A DNA stretch of 12,414 bases, taken from assembly GCA_035319305.1 (NCBI GenBank), contig DATHCY010000123.1, positions 1 to 12,414 on the forward strand, written 5' to 3'. The notes under the pieces were generated by a model that had not been told where the DNA came from, did not search any database, and saw only the letters and a list, made by a program, of their open reading frames with translations. The DNA is from Methanocella_A sp035319305 (GTDB lineage Archaea > Halobacteriota > Methanocellia > Methanocellales > Methanocellaceae). Each line of letters begins with the position of its first letter. The stretch's first letter is position 1. Below are positions 1 through 5,060 of the stretch, one piece after another. A program made the translations under genes and the position numbers.

Positions 1-980
1 CAGAACGTTTTATCCTTTGCGTACGCTCTCGCCTTCCATACGGCGTTCAGGGCGTTGTGCTGGATGGTGTTGCCCAGCCACGCGGACGCGTCCTTTTCCA
101 CGTCGGCCCAGGAGATCGTCTCCCGGATATCCAGCTCGTCCCGGGGCTCCAGGTCGGCCGCCTCAGACGGCAGGATGAACTCAACCCCGTTACTCTGGCA
201 TTCCGGGGTCAGCCACTTCAGGAAGTCCAGGATGCCGGAATCGGCCCAGTGATGCTCTCCGAAGGTTTCATAGTCGACGAAAATATTCACGTAGTCGCCC
301 GGCGACCCTGCCACCCAGGCGGCGAACTTGCCCGCGGTCAGCGGATACTGGTCCCACTGGCGGTCGCTGAAACGGAAGGCGATGTCGTCGGAAAGCGCGT
401 AGTTCCGCAGGAGAAGCCGGGTATTACCGCATGAATACACGTAATTGGGACTCCTCCAGCCGAGCACGCGCTCCACGCCCTCGGTATAGACTGCCTTGAA
501 GCCGAGTTTTTCCGCCGACCGCGCCACTCTATTATTAAAAATGAATTCCGTGTTCTCCAGGATCCGGGGTTCGACCGCGAAGACCGTTTTCATGAGCTTT
601 TTATGTTGCCGGACCTGTTCCTCGAACTCCCTGAGATCGTAGAACAGGCTCGCGACGCTATGATAATACGTCTGTGCCAGGAACTCGGCGTTTTTATGCC
701 TTGCTACTTGCCGGAAAAGCTCTAGAGTATCTGGGCTCCAGCGCTCCAGTTGCTCCACGGCCGTTCCCGAAATGCTGAAAGCACATTTAAAACCCTCATC
801 CATATTTTCTAGTACGGTACGCGTGGCCGGAATGTAGCATTTCTCCGCGACTCGTTCCAGGATCTCCCGGTTCTTTGAGCTGAAATACAGGCTCCCGGGG
901 TTTTCACCATTTTTCGTGCGGAACTCCGGGTCCAGCCGATAGGGTTGATGGACCTCGAACCCAATACACAGTTTAGTCAT
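1..980 (-). CDS. GH57 alpha-amylase-type glycoside hydrolase, copy 2 (C-terminus beyond window edge)
   Basis: Partial gene: 326 codons are present and the frame runs off the left edge. The start ATG follows a strong GGAGGTAAC ribosome binding site. The protein begins MTKLCIGFEVHQPYRLD, with the HQP motif of GH57 conserved region 1 at residues 11-13. ENTE near residue 145 fits region 2. The TEG motif near 166-168 carries the expected nucleophile Glu (about 167). VDYETFGEH carries the expected acid/base Asp at 236. GH57 enzymes of this type are (beta/alpha)7-barrel amylases acting on alpha-1,4-glucans; no signal peptide is visible, so it probably acts on cytoplasmic glycogen-like polymer. It is roughly two-thirds identical by eye to the GH57 gene at 2861-4318, so the two are paralogues. 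It lies 80 bp after the winged-helix gene and is the last visible member of the minus-strand cluster. The family is clear; the exact substrate is inferred. Confidence 0.92.
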   Translation of the reverse strand, partial: MTKLCIGFEVHQPYRLDPEFRTKNGENPGSLYFSSKNREILERVAEKCYIPATRTVLENMDEGFKCAFSISGTAVEQLERWSPDTLELFRQVARHKNAEFLAQTYYHSVASLFYDLREFEEQVRQHKKLMKTVFAVEPRILENTEFIFNNRVARSAEKLGFKAVYTEGVERVLGWRSPNYVYSCGNTRLLLRNYALSDDIAFRFSDRQWDQYPLTAGKFAAWVAGSPGDYVNIFVDYETFGEHHWADSGILDFLKWLTPECQSNGVEFILPSEAADLEPRDELDIRETISWADVEKDASAWLGNTIQHNALNAVWKARAYAKDKTF

Positions 981-998
981 CTATGTTACCTCCAGGTT

Positions 999-1031
999 GT
1001 TGGACCGCCCATGGTAGCTTAGCGGTCCAAC
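999..1031 (-). repeat. Intercistronic perfect 10-bp inverted repeat (hairpin or operator)
   Basis: GTTGGACCGC at 999-1008 is perfectly complementary to GCGGTCCAAC at 1022-1031, with a 13-nt loop. It lies in the 80-bp gap between the winged-helix stop and the second GH57 gene, just upstream of that gene's GGAGGT ribosome binding site. No clear T-run follows on the minus strand. An mRNA processing or stability hairpin, or a protein-binding site, is therefore more likely than a terminator. Confidence 0.6.
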
Positions 1032-1060
1032 TGGCTGATTACTTATTGCCGGCGCCCGAA

Positions 1061-1339
1061 TCACAGGGGTATGCCGTGCTCCTTCTGCAGACTGTCGATG
1101 CCCCGGGGCTTGATCCAGACGACGAGGTCCTGCACCTTGCCGCCCTTCTCCAGGCTACTCTTTTCGATATGGACCAGGTCCTTGTCTTCGAGCTCTTGGC
1201 ACGTCTGATTAACCTTTTCGATGGGCATGTCTATGTCATCCGCGATCTTCCGGGAGTTTACGCCGTCGAGCTGGTTCCTGTCAAGCGCCCCTTTGAGATA
1301 TCCGAGGACTTCCCTCTCTGCTCCAGTAACCTTTACCAA
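1061..1339 (-). CDS. Small winged-helix DNA-binding protein, putative cluster regulator
   Basis: A 92-residue protein. The start is TTG, chosen because GGAGGTGG ends five bases upstream and no in-frame ATG occurs before codon 39. The sequence fits a single winged helix. A first helix (VTGAEREVLGYLKGAL) leads into a segment with a helix-turn-helix pattern (residues about 28-54: VNSRKIADDIDMPIEKVNQT, then CQELEDKDLV), followed by a Lys/Gly-rich beta-wing hairpin (SSLEKGGKVQDLVVWIKP). No metal-binding Cys cluster is seen; there is a single Cys in the recognition-helix area. It sits 28 bp after the AhpD-like gene and before the second GH57, so it may regulate the redox/GH57 cluster. That role is inferred from position; the specific HTH subfamily is not recognised. 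Confidence 0.8.
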   Translation of the reverse strand: MVKVTGAEREVLGYLKGALDRNQLDGVNSRKIADDIDMPIEKVNQTCQELEDKDLVHIEKSSLEKGGKVQDLVVWIKPRGIDSLQKEHGIPL

Positions 1340-1367
1340 TTATACCACCTCCAGATCATCTCGTCCT

Positions 1368-1742
1368 CTACTCGCCCGCGAACTCCAAGGGGTCGATTTT
1401 ACCGCGGAGGAACTCGATAGTCCTCCTGGCGGCCGACAGGCACGGGGCCCCGCCCACGAGCATGGCAACGAAGAGGGCTTCCATGACCTCCTCCTTCGTG
1501 GCACCGTGGTACATGGCCGCCTTCGCATGCACGTCTACGCACAGATCGCATTGCTGCTGTGCGGTAAGGCACATTGCGATCAGGCGCTTATGCTTCTCCG
1601 ACAACGCCCCATCCTTGAGGATAACCTTGTCCAGGTTGGAGATGGTCTCGAACATCTCCGAGTCCGTCTCTTCGATCAGCTCTAAAAGCTTGGGGACATG
1701 GCCCATTTTCTTAGTAAATACCTCGAATTCCTTGTACGGCAT
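1368..1742 (-). CDS. Carboxymuconolactone decarboxylase/AhpD-like CxxC protein
   Basis: A 124-residue, all-helical protein of the CMD/AhpD superfamily. The signature is CDLCVDVHAKAA, with Cys65 and Cys68 in a CxxC and His72 completing CxxCxxxH, the redox and proton-relay centre of AhpD-type proteins. Two more cysteines (58 and 101) are present. AhpD proteins reduce peroxiredoxins or act as general thiol peroxidases or disulfide reductases; other CMD proteins are decarboxylases or lactonases. The CxxC and the neighbouring superoxide reductase favour a peroxide or thiol role here. The ATG is preceded by AGGTG at suitable spacing. The gene starts 13 bp after the desulfoferrodoxin stop, consistent with co-transcription. 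The family is secure; the physiological substrate is not visible from sequence. Confidence 0.92.
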   Translation of the reverse strand: MPYKEFEVFTKKMGHVPKLLELIEETDSEMFETISNLDKVILKDGALSEKHKRLIAMCLTAQQQCDLCVDVHAKAAMYHGATKEEVMEALFVAMLVGGAPCLSAARRTIEFLRGKIDPLEFAGE

Positions 1743-1755
1743 AATAACACCTGAT

Positions 1756-2127
1756 TCAGGCTTTCCAGTGACCGTGTACGTTGCAGTACGCCCTCACGGT
1801 GGCCTTGTCGGCCTTGAGGCCGAACTCGGCCTCCGGCTTATCGCCGGGGTGTAAGAACTTTTTATCGACCATACCATCGTAGATGACCTCTATCCATTCG
1901 ATGTAGTGGTTCTCCTCCATGGGGTGGGGAGCGGCACCGACCTTCACCTTGATGGAGGGGCCAAAAGTGGCCACGGGCACGTGCTTTTCCTTGCTCGCGT
2001 CCACCGTGTTCTCGCTCATCAAAGTCATCTGCTGCCCGCAGCAGTACATTATACCGCCGCTTTCGTGCGTGACCTCCACGATGTTGCCGCATACGTTGCA
2101 TTTGTAAACCTGGTTCAACAATACCAT
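1756..2127 (-). CDS. dfx: Desulfoferrodoxin (2Fe-type superoxide reductase)
   Basis: A 123-residue protein with both iron centres of desulfoferrodoxin. The N-terminal desulforedoxin-like centre I has Cys10, Cys13, Cys29 and Cys30 (CNVC then CC). The catalytic centre II has His49 (EKHVP), His68 and His74 (HPMEENHYI), and Cys115 with His118 (CNVHGHW), the four-His, one-Cys ligand set of superoxide reductase. Lys48 next to His49 matches the conserved catalytic Lys. It reduces superoxide to hydrogen peroxide without releasing oxygen, a usual defence in anaerobes, probably with rubredoxin as donor (known for the family, no rubredoxin gene here). The length is typical for the full two-domain form. 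The ATG has AAGGTGA upstream. It lies between the ferritin-like and AhpD-like genes. Confidence 0.97.
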   Translation of the reverse strand: MVLLNQVYKCNVCGNIVEVTHESGGIMYCCGQQMTLMSENTVDASKEKHVPVATFGPSIKVKVGAAPHPMEENHYIEWIEVIYDGMVDKKFLHPGDKPEAEFGLKADKATVRAYCNVHGHWKA

Positions 2128-2184
2128 AATTTCACCTTCATATCGCTTATTTTAACAATGATCTCATCGTCGTTTCTTCCGCCT

Positions 2185-2508
2185 TTACTGCTGGTTCGGG
2201 TGAAGCCCCGAGACCTTTAGCGCCATTTCGTCCACTTCGCTGGCGCCGTTCGCGAAGAAGCGGTCCTCATCGCCGGTGAGTATGGAGATGAGGCGCGCGA
2301 ATTCTCCGGCGTGGACGCGCTCCTCGTTGGCGATGTCGATGAGCACCGCCCGGGCGAGGGGGATATCCGTCGCGTCAGCATGGGCCGTATACGCGTGGAC
2401 GGCTTCTTCCTCCGCCGCCAGGTTCAGTCGCAGGGCCCGGATCAATTCCTGCAGAGTCAGCTTCCGGTCAGGAACTGTGCCGCTAAATGGGTTGACAAAT
2501 TCAGGCAT
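2185..2508 (-). CDS. Ferritin-like protein of the encapsulated-ferritin type
   Basis: A 107-residue protein starting MPEFVNPFSG. I chose the ATG at 2508 because GAGGAG lies seven bases upstream; a GTG at 2523 would add five residues without a ribosome binding site. Two predicted helices carry the iron ligands: Glu33 in AAEEEAVHAY, with Tyr40 seven residues on, and Glu63/His66 in NEERVHAGEF. The spacing Glu-x6-Tyr and Glu-x29-Glu-x2-His matches the ferroxidase ligands I recall for the encapsulated ferritin EncFtn (Glu32, Tyr39, Glu62, His65), and the helix pair resembles the ferritin-like domain fused to the Pyrococcus encapsulin. Such proteins oxidise Fe(II), usually inside an encapsulin shell. 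No shell gene is in this window. The C-terminal tail (SGLHPNQQ) is not a recognisable cargo peptide. Next to superoxide reductase, iron sequestration is the likely job. Confidence 0.85.
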   Translation of the reverse strand: MPEFVNPFSGTVPDRKLTLQELIRALRLNLAAEEEAVHAYTAHADATDIPLARAVLIDIANEERVHAGEFARLISILTGDEDRFFANGASEVDEMALKVSGLHPNQQ

Positions 2509-2519
2509 TTTCGATCTCC

Positions 2520-2603
2520 TCACATGCTACTTTCGTAGGGGGCCTCGCCGGGTTCCGGCCAATGACCTAATTTCTCGACTGCGTCGGCTACTTGATCCGA
2601 CAT
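2520..2603 (-). CDS. Possible 27-residue peptide upstream of ferritin-like gene
   Basis: A short ORF, MSDQVADAVEKLGHWPEPGE then APYESSM. Its TGA stop directly abuts the GGAG ribosome binding site of the ferritin-like gene, an arrangement that could couple their translation. The upstream spacing holds no convincing ribosome binding site, so it may be a leader peptide or chance. Its Pro-rich ending loosely resembles the end of the 56-residue protein just upstream. No family is recognised. Confidence 0.28.
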   Translation of the reverse strand: MSDQVADAVEKLGHWPEPGEAPYESSM

Positions 2604-2645
2604 AGTCCGGTTTAAAGGCGTTCCCGGAAGAAGCGTTTACTCCCC

Positions 2646-2816
2646 CTACATCTCCTCCTGGATGTGCTCATCTTCCGGGGGTTTTGGGTATTCGGGTTTT
2701 TGTACGTTGGCCTTGGTCATTATCCGCGCCGCGATCGCTTTCTCTTCGGAAACGATCGCATTTTCGGCGGCTTTCAAGTCCTTGACCACTTTTGACTTAA
2801 GGGATTCTTTCGCCAT
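2646..2816 (-). CDS. Small charged hypothetical protein (56 residues)
   Basis: A 56-residue ORF starting MAKESLKSKVVKDLKAAENA. Its ATG is preceded by AGGAG nine bases upstream, which supports real translation. Residues 1-36 are Lys/Glu/Ala-rich and should form an amphipathic helix; residues 37-56 are Pro- and acid-rich (KPEYPKPPEDEHIQEEM). There are no Cys, no membrane segment and no signal peptide. It lies 44 bp after the first GH57 gene and 137 bp before the ferritin-like gene, in the same direction. I do not recognise a family. A small partner or adaptor of a neighbouring redox protein is possible but unproven. Confidence 0.65.
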   Translation of the reverse strand: MAKESLKSKVVKDLKAAENAIVSEEKAIAARIMTKANVQKPEYPKPPEDEHIQEEM

Positions 2817-2860
2817 GTTACACGTCTCCTAAATTTCGTTGGTTTTCAAGTCATTCGATG

Positions 2861-4318
2861 TCATTGTAAGCTCGCTCTGAGGGCCGTTCGGTGTCGGTCG
2901 ACTGCATCAGACAGCTCGACGCGGCTCGTGCATTTGCCCACGGCGTCGGCGAGATCCCTGTCGCCCAGTACGCCGGCGATCCAGCTCGCGAAGTCCCCAT
3001 TCCTCATGTGGAAATCAATGGAATCAGCGGGGGCGAAATCGAGCAGGCTCGTGAAGTCGTCCAGGCCGTAGGCGGTGAACCCGGTATAGGCAGACGTGCT
3101 GAAGAAGTGGAAGGCTTCACGGGGCGGCAGGGTCCGCAGCACCATGGCCGCCGGCTTGCGCTTCATCTTTGTGGCCTGGCTCTTTTCGTACTGGGACAGC
3201 ACGCTCATGTAGGAGCAGAAGGCCAGGTACGGCTGGCAATTCTTCGGTATGTAGAAGTAATGGGAATTGGCGCACGGCCCGAACCGGGAGGCCATATAGT
3301 AGAAGTTATCGCTTGCCTGGAGATTCCGCCATACTCGCTTATCTTTTGCGTAGGGCTTCGCGAGCTGGACCGCGCGGACCGCGGTGCGCTGTAGCGGGTT
3401 CCCCAGCCATGCTGATGTATCCTTATCCGAGTCCGCGATCGAGACCGTATCCGGGATGCTCAGCTCTTCCCGGGGCTCCATGTCCGCGACCTCCGAGGGG
3501 GTGGTAAAATCCACCCCCTTGTTCATACATTCGCCGGGCAGCCACTTTAAAAACTCTATGATGCCCGTATCTGCACCCTGGTGCTCTCCGAAGGTTTCGT
3601 AGCCCAAGAACACGTTCACGTAATCGCCGGGTGATGCTGCGATCCAGCTCGCGTATTTTTCCGCGGTAAGGGGGTACTGGTCCCATTGCCGGTGGTTAAA
3701 GTGTAATGCGATGTCATCGGATAGCCGGTAGTTTCGCAGCAGGAGCTTGATGCCGTTGCATGAATACACGTAGTTAGGGCTTCTCCAGCCAAGAACTCTC
3801 TCGGCGCCCTCTGTATAAACGGCCTTATAGCCCAGGCGCTCGGCCAGCTTTGCAATATCATTGTTAAGGATGAGTTCCGTATTCTCCAGGACCGCCAGCT
3901 TTACGCCGAACTCGTCCTTCATGAGCTTCGCGTGGAGCTTCAATTGCTGCTCGAACTCGCCGAAGTCATCGAATAGGCTGGCCAAGCTGTGGTAATACGT
4001 CTGTGCCAGGATCTCAGTGTTTTTATGTCTTGCTACCTGCCGGAAAAGCTCCAGAGTATCGGGGCTCCAGCGCTCCATCTGCTCGATGGCAGTGCCCGAG
4101 AGGCTGAAAGCACATTTGAGGCCCTCATCGAGAGCTTCGAGCAGGATGCGTGTCGTTGGGATATAGCATTTCTCGGCTACCCGTTCCAGGATCTGCCGGT
4201 TCTTTTCGCTAAAATAATTTTCCCCGGCGCTCCGAGCGCTCCCATTATTACCAGTATTTTGTGTATAGTCTAGCCGATATGGCTGATGAACTTCGAACCC
4301 GATACAAAGCTTGGTCAT
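2861..4318 (-). CDS. GH57 alpha-amylase-like protein, copy 1 (acid/base Asp replaced by Gly)
   Basis: A complete 485-residue GH57 protein. HQP at 11-13 is conserved region 1, ENTEL at 145-149 region 2, and YTEG with Glu170 the expected nucleophile in region 3. Region 4 reads FLGYETFGEHQ: Gly239 (codon 3602-3604, GGC) occupies the position where the neighbouring paralogue has Asp236 (GAC) in FVDYETFGEH. This Asp is the expected acid/base, so normal hydrolysis is doubtful. GH57 alpha-amylase-like homologues lacking catalytic residues are known, and may bind rather than cleave glucan. There is no signal peptide or membrane helix, so it is probably cytoplasmic. The ATG follows an AAGGGAT ribosome binding site. 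It is the first well-supported gene of the minus-strand cluster. The rest of the protein aligns well with copy 2, so it is not an obvious decayed gene. Confidence 0.93.
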   Translation of the reverse strand: MTKLCIGFEVHQPYRLDYTQNTGNNGSARSAGENYFSEKNRQILERVAEKCYIPTTRILLEALDEGLKCAFSLSGTAIEQMERWSPDTLELFRQVARHKNTEILAQTYYHSLASLFDDFGEFEQQLKLHAKLMKDEFGVKLAVLENTELILNNDIAKLAERLGYKAVYTEGAERVLGWRSPNYVYSCNGIKLLLRNYRLSDDIALHFNHRQWDQYPLTAEKYASWIAASPGDYVNVFLGYETFGEHQGADTGIIEFLKWLPGECMNKGVDFTTPSEVADMEPREELSIPDTVSIADSDKDTSAWLGNPLQRTAVRAVQLAKPYAKDKRVWRNLQASDNFYYMASRFGPCANSHYFYIPKNCQPYLAFCSYMSVLSQYEKSQATKMKRKPAAMVLRTLPPREAFHFFSTSAYTGFTAYGLDDFTSLLDFAPADSIDFHMRNGDFASWIAGVLGDRDLADAVGKCTSRVELSDAVDRHRTALRASLQ

Positions 4319-4352
4319 AAGATCCCTTCTTTCATCCTATCTTGTTCATCGT

Positions 4353-4718
4353 TCATCCGAGCTGAGACAGGGCGGATGCGTAAGGTTGGCTATTTCCATA
4401 AAGAGGAGTTCGCCGCCTTATGGGCCGCTTTATTGCAGGCGGCCCATAAGGCTGGTACTTGTTTCCCGACAAGCATTGAGGTTGCACATATTGTATTTGA
4501 GAGGTTGGATTGTGTATTATCGTGCTTCTAGCATGGCCGATAGTCATCATACGGGCGTATCCAGGGGTGTATGCGTCATATGCGTATAGCGAGTCGGCGG
4601 CATTATCGCGATGTTTCATTGCCATACCACTCTTGTGTACGAAATGGGCGCATCCTGTGCACTGGATCTTTCTAGGTTGCATACAGTGCCGATCGCTTCT
4701 GACTATTTCATATGCCAT
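4353..4718 (-). CDS. Doubtful hypothetical protein with Cys/His motif
   Basis: A 121-residue open frame starting MAYEIVRSDRHCMQPRKIQC. I chose the ATG at 4718 because GGAG lies ten bases upstream; the longer frame to 4784 begins with TTG and has no ribosome binding site. The N-terminus has Cys12, Cys20 and Cys23 (CTGC) followed by His25 and His29, which could bind a metal. The remainder is rich in Tyr, Pro, Arg and Met and looks unlike its neighbours. Its third codon positions are less GC-rich than in the flanking genes, and a perfect 14-bp inverted repeat lies inside its 3' part, so the frame may be accidental. If real, it would be the first gene of the cluster. No family is recognised. Confidence 0.3.
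   Translation of the reverse strand: MAYEIVRSDRHCMQPRKIQCTGCAHFVHKSGMAMKHRDNAADSLYAYDAYTPGYARMMTIGHARSTIIHNPTSQIQYVQPQCLSGNKYQPYGPPAIKRPIRRRTPLYGNSQPYASALSQLG
4415..4452. repeat. Perfect 14-bp inverted repeat with 10-nt loop
   Basis: GCCTTATGGGCCGC at 4415-4428 is perfectly complementary to GCGGCCCATAAGGC at 4439-4452. It is GC-rich in an otherwise AT-leaning intergenic region and would form a very stable RNA hairpin. It lies about 100 bp upstream of the first GH57 gene, so it could be a leader structure of that transcript. No T-run follows closely on either strand, which argues against a simple terminator. Confidence 0.75.
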
Positions 4719-4848
4719 AGTTTCATTTCTCCAATACCTTTGTTGACGTGATAGCTCTGCTTCCGTCTGATACTGTGACCGCAAGGGTATTTTTTGTTTA
4801 TTGCGCTTGTCCTTAAGGCGGTTCTACGATAAGTGCTATGGTACAATA

Positions 4849-4865
4849 GTATATATAATTTACGC
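4849..4865 (-). promoter_or_regulatory. Candidate archaeal BRE/TATA promoter for the left cluster
   Basis: On the minus strand this reads GCGTAAATTATATATAC, a purine-containing BRE-like sequence followed by a TATA box. A start about 25 bases downstream (near 4825) would feed the doubtful ORF and the GH57/redox cluster, leaving a leader of about 500 nt before the first GH57 gene. Match by eye only. Confidence 0.4.
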
Positions 4866-4897
4866 TTAGTGCTCAAAAGATATTTACATAAACAATT

Positions 4898-4920
4898 ATG
4901 TATTCTATTTATGAATACAT
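4898..4920. repeat. 8-bp palindrome, possible operator
   Basis: ATGTATTC (4898-4905) and GAATACAT (4913-4920) are perfect inverted copies separated by 7 nt. They lie between the two divergent candidate promoters, a suitable place for a dimeric regulator. In AT-rich DNA a chance match is possible. Confidence 0.4.
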
Positions 4921-4969
4921 ATTTTGTATAGAATTATTGTAACTATCATTACAGATCATATTTTCAACC

Positions 4970-4991
4970 GAAGGTTATATCTATATATAAT
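4970..4991 (+). promoter_or_regulatory. Candidate TATA promoter of the sensor gene
   Basis: GAAGGTTATATC then TATATATAA gives a purine-rich BRE-like element followed by a TATA box about 70 bp before the sensor ATG. A start near 5012 would give a leader of about 50 nt that includes the GAGGGCG ribosome binding site. Confidence 0.5.
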
Positions 4992-5060
4992 AGTTAATGA
5001 TTGCTGCGAGAAGTATTACTGGTTAAGCTATACTTTATTTTCTAAAATGAGGGCGTTGAA

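Larger units (their letters stand above)
4719..5060. other. AT-rich divergent intergenic region
   Basis: This 342-bp stretch between the left minus-strand cluster and the sensor gene has no credible ORF on either strand. It contains a candidate minus-strand TATA box near 4850, an 8-bp palindrome at 4898-4920 and a candidate plus-strand TATA box near 4985. I see no tRNA or transposon ends. Confidence 0.6.

Noticed and set aside
2185..2240. Encapsulin cargo-loading peptide at the ferritin-like C-terminus
   Set aside because: The tail ALKVSGLHPNQQ only faintly resembles the Leu/Gly-rich cargo consensus and no shell gene is present.
4311..4746. Plus-strand ORFs in the GH57 upstream region
   Set aside because: No ribosome binding sites, odd composition, overlapping frames in AT-rich DNA; no family recognised.
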